From NCBI GenBank assembly GCA_030770535.1, contig JASVEC010000003.1, positions 558,001 through 622,000 on the forward strand: DNA of 64,000 bases, in the 5' to 3' direction. Shown one piece after another: positions 1 through 11,600 of this stretch (its first letter is position 1; each line of letters begins with the position of its first letter). The position numbers and the translations under genes are program-made. Below the pieces are notes generated by a model, which was not told where the DNA came from, ran no database searches, and saw only the letters and a program-made list of their open reading frames with translations. Source of the DNA: Batkoa obscura. Taxonomy: Eukaryota > Entomophthoromycota > Entomophthoromycetes > Entomophthorales > Batkoaceae.

Positions 1-689
1 AAAATATTCTCATTGCGCATATTTTTTCTATTTTTATAGCGTATTGCTTGCTCAAGAGTAATTGTTTTATCTTTATTTTTATTATTATGTGACTTTTACT
101 ACAGCTTTTATCTTTATTTAGTATTTCTGAGTTGAAATATTTTGTTTTTTACATTATTATATCATATTAATATGACAATTTATTTAATTAAAACCTTTTT
201 ATATAGTAAAATTTCATCTTAAAGTGCCACTAAACAAAAGTTTAGCAGAAAGTTTTACAAACTATTAACTTTAACTGAAAATTACCATTACAAGAACTAC
301 TCTATATTATCAAGAAAGTACTAATAGTAATGATAACAAATAATGTAAAATCATTAATTATTAATCAAAAAAGTGGTGAAATAAAAGTTATAGAACTATG
401 AAAACACGAACTTTGTAGCTTGTTTATTAATCTTCCCTAAATTTAAACCTGTTCAATTTAATCTTATTATGATTCAAACTTATTTTTATAATAATGATAA
501 GAATGATATTAAAAATAATACATTACATTCTCTAATGAACTTTTAATTAATTGTAAACTATATTTTATTTTATTTTTCAATTAATGTATAATAAATGATA
601 TTTCATATCCGATTTTCTATACAGAAGAAAATGTGCTATAGTCAATAAAGTTATCCTAAAAACGATAGCAGATCACAGCATTATAGTTA

Positions 690-922
690 GATAATATGGC
701 CCAAAAAATGGCGTACATTAAACAGGTATCTTGATAGTTTTAACAATATTTCAAAACAAAGTCTACAAGTTCAAAAATTTTCCGGAGGAAATTATTTTAA
801 TTTATCTATAATTATTTTAATTCGTACTATATTATCCTATATTTTGTTCACTTTTGCTTAATTATTGTTAAAAATTCTCAAAACAGCTGTTCAATGTATG
901 CCACTTTTTGGACCGTATTATC
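690..922. mobile_element. MITE family B (233 bp, long terminal inverted repeats)
   Basis: Left arm (690 to about 765) and right arm (about 845 to 922) are inverted copies. The outer 36 bp differ only by a few transitions, and similarity continues inward through a shared TTTTAACAATA. Ends read GATAATAYGGYCCAAAAA and the element is bounded by TA on both sides, as for Tc1/mariner-type insertion. No coding capacity. A single copy was found in this window. Confidence 0.7.
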
Positions 923-1096
923 TAAATGGAAATGCTATTTGTTGCCATTTAACAATAAATTCTTGGACACAATTTAAAACTGAATAGTAAAACGAAATCT
1001 TCAGACTTCAAAAACAGTAATCAACAAAATGTTTTAAATTACTTCAAAAGATGTAAAATTTCAACTGACCTCTATATGTATTATCTTTTAAATATT

Positions 1097-1197
1097 TAGG
1101 GATGTTTTTTTGGTTTCATCACTTTTTCTATTTTTCAAGCGTTATTTAAATGGAAAGATTGTTAGTAAAATCCTTAAACAAAAAAATACATCCCCAT
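1097..1197 (+). mobile_element. MITE family A copy 1
   Basis: One of 12 copies of a conserved element of about 105 bp. The + orientation is defined by the left end GGATGTTTTTTTGGTTTCAT; the right end is the inverted form, AAAAATACATCCCC. The conserved interior reads CAAGCGTTATTTAAATGGAA then GATTGTTAGTAAAATCCTTA. Faces copy 2 in inverted orientation about 230 bp away. Confidence 0.8.
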
Positions 1198-1425
1198 TTA
1201 TTATATCTTATTCTAACTATTTAAGAGCTCTGGTTATTAATAGTTTTGATATATACTTTTAAAATTTATAAATTATATTAAGCATACACTTTTTATTATT
1301 TTAATTATTATAATAAATGTTACTATATAAAAAAGCAATGACATTTTTGTAATTTATAACCTTAACTAAATAAATTTTACTATTTATAATGAAAACTCTT
1401 TACTTTTTTAAATAAATATAAAGAT

Positions 1426-1529
1426 ATGTGGATGTATTTTTTTGTTTAAGAATTTTACTAACAATCTTTCCATTTAAATAACGCTTGAAAAATAGAAAAA
1501 GTGATGAAGCCAAAAAAAACACCCTTATA
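1426..1529 (-). mobile_element. MITE family A copy 2
   Basis: Inverted copy of the 105-bp family, beginning ATGTGGATGTATTTTTTTG and ending in a degenerate ACACCC end. The conserved core AATTTTACTAACAATCTTTC is present. Lies 260 bp downstream of the MFS transporter stop codon. Confidence 0.8.
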
Positions 1530-1785
1530 TGTTTTAATTTTTTAGCTTTACAAAGTGATAAATAGCAATTTATTTAAACAAGATAGTATCTAAATTTACT
1601 TTTATATGTTATTATTCAGCACATAGTTTCGAGGTAAAAATGAAAACCAACTTTGATTTGTTATTATTCTTTTAGAAAAAAGTATATTATCTATATATAT
1701 ATATGGTAGTAATAAAGTATATTAAGTTATAATTAAAATTAAAAATTAAACCTTTATCTCAGCAATAAACCTATTAACAACCCTT

Positions 1786-3439
1786 TTAATTATTAAAAAG
1801 TATAAAAAAGAATAGAAACCAAGTTACAAAGAGGAGTATAAGAACAAGTATTACAAATATAATATTCCATTCCTTTCTGAATATTTTAACTTCTATTTTC
1901 TTTTTTACCAATAAATAAAACACAACGGATGCTATCAAATTAACTACACTTAAATATTTAAAAATCCCTAATACAATCCCATAATCTTTAGCTTTATCTT
2001 GTGCGTGATCTTGGGCATATCCTAATAATGTATCAAGCAAAGAGGATCCCATATGGTCAACAGCACGATGTAATCCCAACAAAGTACCAACTTTGAAATC
2101 GTGTTTCCCTTTTAATAATAATAAATCAGGTGCTATAGTAGCTAACGATAATGGTCCACAACCTAAAGATATAGCAAATAAGACAATACTTGGGATGGGG
2201 CTATTTATGATTGAGCTATCTAAGATTAAAAAACAAACTAAAAGACATATGGATGCTGAAATAACTGATAACAAATCATTATTTTAATTTTGGTTATTTT
2301 ATATTTATATTTACTAAATTGCGGCTGCGGTTTGTTAAACCTATCGACCAAAAAGCCAAACAGGGGACATAAAATTATTGGTAATCCTAAACTGACAGAT
2401 GCTTGCCAACCCGCAACAACTTGGGTTGTATCGAATGTATGTAATATTAGGTTACTATAAAAGTAATAAACTATTATCATTAAACATATTAATAGTTTTA
2501 CCTAGCTAAATGTAAAAATGGAGTCCAGATAGAGCCAAATGAAAGTGTTAAAATAACCACATAATACCAAGTTACAAAATCAAAATTTAAAATTGTATCA
2601 TAAACTAATAACAATCTTTGTTTAAAGTTGACTTTTTTAACTTGAATTGTATCTTCATTGTTTGTTAACTCATACTCTTCAGGTACTTGTATTTCTGTAT
2701 TTAATGGAACAAACGGATGAATCTTATCTTGAGCCTTTGATAGTTTCATATAAACAATGGATAAAGAAAACGAAATAAAAGTTAATATGGTAGTAAACCA
2801 AAATATAGACCCATAAAAATTAAACCACTCTACTAAATGGGCAACTAAACCTGAAGCTAAAAACCCTGACTAATATTAATTAGTAACTTACTGATTTTAC
2901 GTTTCTATTTTACTTACCAGTTTTCCAATAGCAAATAAGGAACCCATAGCTAACGAAAGGTTTTCTGCTAAAAATGTGTTTACCAATATAGTTTCTTGTA
3001 TAGTTACTATTCCTCCAGCACCTAACCCAAATAAACATTGTCCCAAACCCAATACAAAGAATTGAATTGATCTAGGCATAAAAGTAGCAGCTATTGCCAT
3101 CAATAGTTCACCAATAAAGATGGCTAAAGTAGCATAAAACGATGTTAATTCAGTTCCTAACTCGTCACTTAAAATACCTCCAACTATTGGAGTAACTGTT
3201 TGAAATAGTAGTAACGAACTTTGTAATAAACCAAACTGGGTGTTTGTTATGTTTAATTCCTAAAGCTTTAAATATATATTGTATTATTTTAAATTTATTT
3301 TGATACAAGAGCTTACTCTTTTTAAGTTATCTTTTATTGGTGCTAAAGTATGAGCTGCAAAGTGAGAGCCTATTGACATGAAACTTGCACACCCAAAGGT
3401 TGCTATCCTATATAGCTTCTTTTGATCTATCAGTATCAT
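1786..3439 (-). CDS. MFS transporter, MFSD1-like
   Basis: A polytopic membrane transporter of about 483 residues in five exons (3439-3317, 3259-2918, 2869-2502, 2454-2315, 2264-1786); all junction phases agree. The start is the first ATG after an in-frame stop. Hydrophobic segments run throughout, consistent with about 12 helices. Visible MFS signatures are GLGAGGIVTIQE in the N-terminal half and FGFLVDRFNKP at the loop opening the C-terminal half. The C-terminal stretch with SLGCGPLSLATIAPDLL followed by GTLLGLHRAVDHMG aligns in layout with the lysosomal MFSD1 group, which I take as the closest family. Substrate cannot be read from the sequence. The protein ends in a long hydrophobic tail, unusual for MFSD1. 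Confidence 0.75.
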
Positions 3440-4079
3440 CCTTAACGTTTACTTTTATAAACACTAGTTCTTTTCTGTAATAAGTTAAAAGTTAAATATT
3501 TTATTTACGTATTTCAAATATTCGGTTCACAGTTCCAATTTCAAAGCTTCCAACCAATTACTGTTAACTAAAAAGTATTTCTAATTCATAACTGAAACTT
3601 ACTTTTCTGGCCTTTTTAACCCTTTAAGTACCAAATATCTTATAAAAAATCATGTTTGGTTGGATCCATTTTTGATCCATTTTTTGGTTAATGATAATTT
3701 CTATCTAGCTAGGGCTTAGCTGTACATGGCTCGCCATAATTTAATCGGTTTAGAATTTTGGAAAGCATTGTTCGTCTACAATGCTGAGGTGGTTAAGTAA
3801 AATTTAGTCAATAGTTTTGGAGTATTAATCAATGAACCAATTAAGATTTGCGATCTCGATATTTTAACTAAAGCTTAACAATTTTTTAAATCAAAATTTG
3901 TTCAATAATATTGCGCCATTACTTAATAAGCTAATTGAAATTAAAATAAGTCAAAAACTTTAGTATAATTACGTCATAATTTTGGCTAAATTTTAATACC
4001 AATCAATTTAATTTATGTAACAAAATTAACTTTAGCTAATTTATTATTCAAATGGCAATAGAATTAGGAATTTAGGAAT
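3440..4079. other. intergenic, nothing recognised
   Basis: AT-rich spacer upstream of the MFS transporter start; expected to contain its promoter. No ORF, RNA gene or repeat recognised. Confidence 0.4.
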
Positions 4080-5455
4080 TTACCTCTAGTGCTATTAGAG
4101 TTTATATTTACAGAATTAGAGGCAGAAGATTTGATAAGCTTATGTTTTATAGAGAAGCGTTTTTTCCATATTACTTTCCCTATCATTTAATGGAATGCAG
4201 CTTATTCAATGTATAATAAAGACACCAATAGCAGATATGTATAATTTCAGGAAAAATTTATAGAAGAAGATGGAGCTTTAATGAGACATATGAATATCAA
4301 TAAAAGCAACCTTAACTTTTTGTTTTATTGTTCAAATGTATCAACTATGCAATTTAATAGAAATGAGAGTGAATATAACAATATCAAAAGCTCTGAGGAA
4401 AGTTTTAATTTAATAAAGTTTAAAAAATTAATAGTTAAGTCGAGTAATTAATTATTTGGAAATTATTAATGTTTCAGAGGTGTTAGAAGGATTTTTAAGC
4501 CAAATTAGAAGTTTCGAAGATTTATAGTGAGTATTTTATTATTAGATTTGATGCCTTTTAAATTTGATAATTTAATTTCACTTACATTAAATTCCAGCTC
4601 TGATTTAGTTATATTTAGCTTGGATGGATATAAAACTAATCTTAAAAAATTGAAGGTTTTAGATATAGCTTTCAATCGCCCTCGTTTTCAGGGGAAAAGT
4701 AGTTTTAATATTAATTTTACTAATAACTTAGATTTAATTATTAATGGGGGAATTGATTTTGATATGATCCAAAAAATTGGTGAGATTCAACACTTTAAGG
4801 CTATTAGTTTATATAATAAAAGTTCAAAACAATTCAATGATTATTATTTACGTATGGAAGGAAATGATATAGATATACTAAGTGAAGGAAATGTAATTAG
4901 CATAGGTTTTTCGTAAAAAAGTTAATTTTTCAAAGTATTTTAGATTACCAACTTTAAAAAAATTAAGTACAACCGAATTTAATTTAGAACTATTAGTGTT
5001 AATTCAAGTTTCAACAAATATCAAAGAAATTGGGTTTATGGATCTAGATTTTAATGAATGGATAATCAGTAGAATAAAATTTAATTTAAAAGGAAATAGA
5101 GGAAAATTACAGTCGTTTTTTATGTAACAATGTTAAAAAAATAGAAGTGGATAAGTTGAATATTTCGCTTGATAGTTTTTTATGTTTTTGATACCATTTC
5201 CAAACGTTGAGTTTTTAAATTAATAATTTTAATTTAAATAAAGATAATAATGAAATCAGATACATACCTATCAGATCTTTGATTTTATATACCCCTTTCG
5301 CCAAGATAATTGGAGATCCTCCTGACGAGCTTTAGTATGAATTTATTGCTAGATTTCATAGTGATGAAGCTCGTGAAGCAGCTGAATGCCCATATTTAAA
5401 ACTAAGTAGAGTTCCAACTATAAAAATCAAGCAAATAATAAAAAACAGTTATTAA
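4080..5455 (+). pseudogene. decayed F-box/LRR-like gene
   Basis: The first readable stretch (LPLVLLEFIFTELEAEDLIS then LCFIEKRFFHI) has the leucine spacing of an N-terminal F-box. Later stretches (4527-4916 and about 4945-5126) have irregular leucine-rich units such as LISLTLNSSSDL and LKKLKVLDIAFN. The frame changes near 4180, again around 4510 and at 4916, and the tail stretch (5277-5455) has an in-frame TAG at 5333. Ordinary introns bridge only some of these gaps, so it looks like a decayed host gene, although a mis-predicted multi-exon gene is possible. F-box/LRR proteins are usually substrate receptors for SCF ligases; the SKP1 adaptor is encoded in this window. Two MITEs lie just downstream. 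Confidence 0.5.
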
Positions 5456-5568
5456 CTATAATAATTGTATCCAGTTTAAAGTTGATTATCTGCTATCTTC
5501 TTAATTGTTAATAATCATTGAACCATTGAATATTTTGATTACCATACTATCAAACACCATTGCCTACT

Positions 5569-5670
5569 ATATGGGGGTGTTTTTTTGGCTTCATCACTTT
5601 TTCCATCTTTTAAGCACTATTTGACTGAAAAAATTGTTAGTAAAATTCTTAAACATAATACATCCATATA
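5569..5670 (+). mobile_element. MITE family A copy 3
   Basis: Left end ATGGGGGTGTTTTTTTGGCT, conserved core with AAATTGTTAGTAAAATTCTT and right end ACATCCATATA. Lies 114 bp past the end of the F-box/LRR-like relic. Confidence 0.8.
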
Positions 5671-5736
5671 TTATGTTATATTATCAAATATTATTGCTTA
5701 CTATACTATCCTATATTATCATTGAAATAAGATATT

Positions 5737-5844
5737 ATATGAGGATGTTTTTTTTGGTTTCATTATTTTTTCTATCTTGTAAGCGCCATTTAAGTGGAAA
5801 AATTGTTAGTAAAATTCTTAAATACAAAAATACATTCCCATATA
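5737..5844 (+). mobile_element. MITE family A copy 4
   Basis: Same orientation as copy 3 and 66 bp beyond it. Left end TATGAGGATGTTTTTTTTGG, core AAATTGTTAGTAAAATTCTT, right end TACATTCCCATATA. The two neighbouring copies may reflect independent insertions or a local duplication. Confidence 0.8.
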
Positions 5845-5931
5845 TTTAAATTTTTAATGTATTTTCATAAAGTTTAAAATAAAAATGCGATAGAAAAATA
5901 CTTGATGCTACATACAATCAATATAAAACAT

Positions 5932-5965
5932 ATGAAGGTGTTTTTTTAGTTCCCACAAGAAGAGA
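5932..5965 (+). repeat. possible MITE family A left-end remnant
   Basis: ATATGAAGGTGTTTTTTTAG resembles the left end of family A, but no core or right end follows. Could be a truncated copy or a chance match. Confidence 0.3.
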
Positions 5966-6227
5966 AATAGAAAAATAATTCTTGCATTAAATTATTTCAA
6001 TAATAAACCTTTTTGGTATCAAGCAATTTTAAGAAAGATACAATCGGATCAAATTTTTAAAAAGTAAGCCCACTTGACTAAAATTTAATGCCAACTATGC
6101 CAAATTGGATGAGATTTCTCATCATAGATAAACTTTGGGAAAAAAGTTATGGAGAGATTTCTTATCATAACTAAACTGAAAGAAAATTCGTTTTGGGAGT
6201 GGTTACTTGAAACCTCTTTCTATTGTA

Positions 6228-6407
6228 GGCCGTTTGAAATGTTCCAATACAAATTCATGAATATTAAATGGTCGATTTTTGATTGCAACAGTAAATTTTT
6301 TTAAATCTGTTAGAATAAAGTATTATGTAAATTCTTTACTGGTGTTGCAACCAATAATTGGCAATTTTTAATATGTATGAATTTATACTAGAACATTTTG
6401 AACGACC
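6228..6407. mobile_element. MITE family C (180 bp, near-complete hairpin)
   Basis: Both halves are inverted copies over about 75 bp each with a short loop near 6310-6325. Ends read GGYCGTTYRAAATGTTCYA and are flanked by TA. The outward reading TTAGGTCGTTCAAAATG resembles mariner-type terminal repeats (TTAGGTCG...). Non-coding. It lies 110 bp beyond the stop codon of the GLTP gene. A single copy was seen. Confidence 0.7.
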
Positions 6408-6517
6408 TAATAAATTTGTGACTATTTCATTAAAAAGGTGCAAAAATTCATTGAAAAAAAATTATTATAATCAAAATGATACTCAAGCATAATAGTATAT
6501 ATATTTAAACATCAATA

Positions 6518-7315
6518 TTAGAGTCCTTTTTCGTGGTTGCCTTGGACATAAAATTCATCCAAAGTATTTACGATTTTATCCAATGCTTCCAACCAATCTT
6601 TAAGCTCAACTTGTACTTTAACTGGATCTGGCCCTAATTTTTTATAAAAATCAACACGATATGGACAAGCTTTCATAGCCAACTAAATAATTAAAAGTTA
6701 AATTAAGTCTTCGTATAACATTAATATACTTACCGAAAAGATTGGAGCAATTAAAAAGGAATGGTACTTTTTAAGCGTACGAGCATAAGCTTCATTGAAA
6801 GACACCGAAAGCTCTTCAGTTGGTCTTGAAGAGTTTTGCTTCAATGCTTCACAAATAAAGCGCAAACCTCTTTTATGAAGTGTTTAATATTAAAACTATT
6901 TTGAAATGATAATTTTACCTTTTTAACCATAATAAACCTTGAGTTGCTACCCTTTTACTACCTAATCCTACTTCACTTTCTACAATTTTTTGTAAAGTGG
7001 TATATTCTGCTGGATTTTCCAAATACTTCTTACGTATTTTCTATTTACTTTGTTAACGGTGGATAAATAAGTAACAAAAATTATTTTACTGCAATATTTC
7101 CATTCATATCTGATTTAACTGGCGCAAAAGCGGTTGCATGCAATAAATCTAGTTGATATTTAGTATTATTAATTTATACCAATGATCTATTTACCAAATA
7201 AACTGACTAAAGATTCAGTAGCTTCTAAAAAGGGCACAACCTCAATTCCGTTTTCAGTTGGCACATCAACGTAACTCTTTACAATGCTATCAAAATAACT
7301 AACCTGTGCACTCAT
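6518..7315 (-). CDS. glycolipid transfer protein (GLTP/HET-C2 family)
   Basis: A 200-residue, single-domain cytosolic protein expected to move glycosphingolipids between membranes. Five short exons (7315-7195, 7148-7090, 7040-6919, 6869-6734, 6682-6518) join with all phases agreeing; each exon is too short to stand out as an ORF. Family hallmarks are present: FLEATESLVSLF near the N-terminus, the headgroup-binding motif SDMNGNIAKI (Asp, Asn and Lys contact the sugar), the conserved Trp in GLLWLKR, the conserved His in KKYHSFLIAPIF and the C-terminal helix with YVQGNHEKGL. The length matches the usual GLTP of about 200-210 residues. In filamentous fungi the homologue HET-C acts in heterokaryon incompatibility; no such role is implied here. 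Confidence 0.92.
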
Positions 7316-7686
7316 TATATTTTAAAAAAAGCTAAACATAAATATATGAATTCATTAAATTTATATTGCTTTATCCCCATTTTGTTTCTCTTTTATTGGT
7401 CAGCTAGTAATATTGATTTAATTTCATGGCGTTGTCATCATGTAAGTTAAATTGATTTTTAATAAAGGCTGAAAAAGCTTTTTGGGCATTTTTTTTTTTT
7501 TGCTCATTTTGGATCGATTTTAGTAAGTCTAATTTAACCTAAATCAATCTATCACTTAATTTATCATTGCTATTTTATATTAGTTAAGTTTATAAACAAT
7601 ATTCAAGAAAGAAATCTGTAAAAGAGAAAATTGTTTTGATAGCTTAATTATAAAATGTTTTGATTAAATGAATTTTGAACATTTTT

Positions 7687-8013
7687 TTATTCATCGTCTC
7701 TTTCAACCCTCTTAATCTCCCAATTTTCCAAGTTATCTCTAGATTCCATCAACTTCCAATATTCTTCTTGTAGGTTGACTTGTCTTTTGTTTTCGTCTAG
7801 TTTCAACATATCTTTTTTCTTTAAAGTTTTAAGCCTCGTCTTTCGATAGTCATATCTAGTCTGTGTAAAGTTAGTAGCAGCGAAAGAAGCTCCAACAATA
7901 ATAGTTATAAACGGTAGCCCAAAAAATAAAAATGGGTTTTTTTGAATCTTTGAATATATTCTTTCCGAAAACGTTCCTTTAGATATCTTCCTTTTAACTG
8001 GAAATACTGCCAT
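7687..8013 (-). CDS. COX16: cytochrome c oxidase assembly protein COX16
   Basis: A 108-residue intronless gene. A basic N-terminus is followed by one membrane helix in NPFLFFGLPFITIIVGASFA, then the charged FTQTRYDYRKTRLKTLKKKD region. The end, NWEIKRVERDDE, matches the NWxxKRVxR tail of COX16. The family sits in the mitochondrial inner membrane and helps insert copper or mature COX2 during complex IV assembly. Length and layout fit yeast and animal COX16. It is transcribed away from RPO41, 655 bp distant, so both may share a promoter region. Confidence 0.92.
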   Translation of the reverse strand: MAVFPVKRKISKGTFSERIYSKIQKNPFLFFGLPFITIIVGASFAATNFTQTRYDYRKTRLKTLKKKDMLKLDENKRQVNLQEEYWKLMESRDNLENWEIKRVERDDE

Positions 8014-8668
8014 CGTTAGAGTTTAGTTTAATAAATATGGAAAGCTGTTTTTTTGGTCCTTTTTTGAGTTTAACATTCCATTTTCAAGCTGCAATTTTGT
8101 ACTGAGTAAATATTTTTTGAAACAAAATTCATAGGCTAGAAATCATTCATGAAATCGAAAAATTATTGGTAAATTAGCAAAAGGATCTTGAGTTTAGAAT
8201 TTTTGCCCAGTTAAAACCAATGTTAGGTTTGTTTTAAATAAAGATGTACTAACAACAATAATCGCTCTCAAGAAATTAAAAGGAATATCAATAAAATATT
8301 AAATACTAGCTAATACAAGATACGTTAACCAATTATAGTATTAATAATATGAAAAGAATAAAGTTGATACTAAAACTTCGTACCACTTCAAAAACTGGTG
8401 ATTTAACCCACATATAATAATTTACATTTATAGAAGATCAAAATTATTTCAAAGCCAATAAAAGCACCCTAATACCCAAAAATCAGACATTTAATTTGTC
8501 GAAACAAAGCATAATGAAGACTCGGATTAAGCTATTTTATTGGGTATTCCGCAAAAGTAAAAAACCCCAAAACAATAAAAGTAAAAAAGTAGTAAAAAAA
8601 TAAAAGATAACTTTTTTATTAATAAGAGTGAGCTAAGGGGAAGACTAATAACCAAGGATACTAATAAA
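8014..8668. promoter_or_regulatory. shared upstream region of COX16 and RPO41
   Basis: A 655-bp gap between two divergent starts, both for mitochondrial proteins. It must contain both promoters; no specific motif or transcription start could be identified. Confidence 0.35.
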
Positions 8669-11600
8669 ATGTATAAAAATATTTATCTACTGGGGGGTAA
8701 ACAAGTGAGTAAAATAAAGTATCAAGTTTTTAATAAATCATTTTTATTAAACTCAAAATTATTGAGTCATCAAATCCACTTTCAACAACTTCGTTCTATT
8801 TCAACAAACCCATTAGTCAACTCAGAAAGTTTAAAACTTGAAGAAACAGTCAATGATTTGGATTCCTTATTGATTTTAAGTCCAGAAGAACAATCTAATT
8901 TAAGTGATAAAGATAATGATTTTTCAAGTCGATATATGGCTGTTTTACACGCTTGTCTTAAGATTGGTGAGATTGAAAGAGCTTATAATATGTTAGCTCA
9001 ATTTCGTAGAAAATATAATAAAGGTTTTAAAGCCCATGTTGATATCAATGTACATAACGCTTTCATGTCCGCTTGCGTCGATGTTAAACCAACACCAGAC
9101 TTAAAAAGAGCAATGGAATATTTTTCAAAATTAGAGTCAAGTTATGGAGTTAAACGTAATATTAGTACTTATGCCATTATTATTAAAGGTCATATTAGGT
9201 AAATCATTTTTTTAAAATTTTGTTTATATAATGATTGTTTTAGAGCAAATAAGTTATATTTAATGAAAGTATTTTATCAAGAAATGAAGGCATTAGGTTA
9301 TACACTTGATTCACTCAAAGGCTCACCTCACTTATCTGATAGTGATTTAGATACCTTTTTTAATGTAAGTTATTTACTATTATTTATAATGATCATTATA
9401 TCTAAATATAATTATGTAGGCTATTGGACATAAGGATGAAGCACAAAATATATCTATACCTTCGGAAAATCTAGTTATGGAAGATGAAGCATTAAATAAT
9501 CAAGACAGTGATGTTGAAAAAAGTTATAAATCTACTTTATTAACAACGAAGGTAACAAATATTAAAATAATATTAGCCAAATTAAATTAATCATAATAAT
9601 TATAGGTGCATGGTGTAAAATTATTAAAAAACTCATTGGAAACCTCCTTTTCAAAAAATCTTTCCTTACATGAAGTACAAATGAAACTTGAAGAAACAGC
9701 AATGGAATCTGCATTAGAAAAAATCATGCATGAAAGAGATGCAAGGGGTGATAACTTATTAAAATTAAATTTAACACCATTAAGAAAATTAATGTCACAA
9801 TGGAAAGATAGATTAACTAGAGTAATTGATTCGGAACAAAAGAGATTAAAAGGAGATTCAGTTAATGGTGATTTAAATCGTTCACAATATGCAGCTATTA
9901 TGTGTGCCATCAAACCAGAAAAATTAGCCATTTTAACAATTCAAGCAACACTAAGAAGCTATGGATCCAATGATAATAATCAAGGATCCCATGTAATTGT
10001 ATTAGTTGCCTCAATAGCTAAACAATTAGAACAAGAATATCATTCTGAACAAATGGTTAAAAAAGGAAATCGATTTATCTTTAAACAACAACAAGATGTT
10101 AAAAAATTATATGCCTCTGGAAAATTATTTTCAATGGCTTTACGTAAAGCTAGAGCTAAAGTTGAAAGAGAAAATATTAGTTCCGATTGGGTACCTGTTT
10201 GGTCCCCCACAGTTAAAATCAAGTTTGGTTCCTTTTTATTAAGTGCTTTAATTGAATCGGCTACTTTTACATTACCAGATTCAGATACTGAATTCCCTGC
10301 TTTTTCACATACCCATCAGCATATACGTGGTACTAAAAAAGGAGTGATATTATGTGATCCTTATATCAAAGAATTATTAATTAAAGAACCATCCCCTTCT
10401 GCTTTTGGTGCTCGTTTACTTCCAATGCTAGTTTTACCTAAGCCTTGGTTAACTTATAATTCAGGTGCTTATTATACTTCTAGACAAAGATGCATGAGAA
10501 GTAGAGATGCGTTTGAACAAACTGTTTATCTTAAAAAGTCGGATCAAAATGGTATGCTAACGAAAGCATTAACAAGTTTAGATGTTTTAGGGTCAGTAAG
10601 ATGGAGAGTTAATAAAAGTGTATTAGAAATAGTTAAAGAAGTATGGAATTCAGGGAAGGCATTTGCTGGTATACCACCAGGTTATACAGAAGTAGTTTAT
10701 CCAAATAAACCAGAAGATACAAGTGATGTTTCAGCTATGATAGAATATAGAAAGAAATGCAATGCAATGGATGTTACAGCACGTAATAATCATTCTTTAC
10801 GCTGTGATGTTAATTATAAAGTAGAGATTGCTAATGCCTTTCAAGATTATGAATTTTATTTTCCACATAATTTAGATTTCCGTGGTAGAGCCTATCCTAT
10901 ACCACCCTTATTTAATCATTTAGGTAATGATTTATGTCGTGGTCTACTTACTTTTTCAGATGCCAAACGATTAGGAGAAAGAGGGTTATTTTGGCTTAAA
11001 GTACAGTTAGCTTCACTTACTGGTTATGATAAAGCTTCTTTTCCTGATCGAGTTAAATTTACTGACGAACGTATGGAACAAGTTAAAGATTCAGCGGAAA
11101 ATCCATTAAATGGAAAACAATGGTGGTTAGAAGCTGAAGATCCATGGCAATGTTTAGCAACATGTATTGAATTAAATAATGCCATGAAATTAGATAATCC
11201 AGAAGATTATTTATCTAGTTTACCGATTCATCAAGATGGTACTTGTAATGGTTTACAACATTATGCTGCTTTAGGTTTAGATGTAGAAGGTGCTATGCAA
11301 GTTAATTTACAAGATTCAGATAAACCTCAAGATGTTTATTCAGGTGTATTAAAATTAGTGTTAGAAAAGATCAATAAAGATGCTGAAGACGGTCTTTATG
11401 AAGCTACTAAATTAAAAGGTCATGTAACTAGAAAAGTAATTAAACAAACTGTAATGACAAATGTGTATGGTGTTACTTTTATTGGAGCTAATTTACAAAT
11501 TCATTCCCAACTAAAACATAATGCTGAATTGGCTGAAGAAGCAAATAAGTTATCTTATTATCTTACTACTTTAGTCTTTGCTTCATTAGGTGAATTATTC

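Larger units (their letters stand above)
1..1785. other. gene-free AT-rich flank
   Basis: No coding region recognised on either strand. It holds one family B and two family A MITEs; the remainder is low-complexity AT-rich sequence. The 3' end of the MFS transporter gene borders it. Confidence 0.6.

Noticed and set aside
5634-5849. 71-codon reading frame in the MITE pair
   Set aside because: It lies across two family A MITEs and has no independent support.
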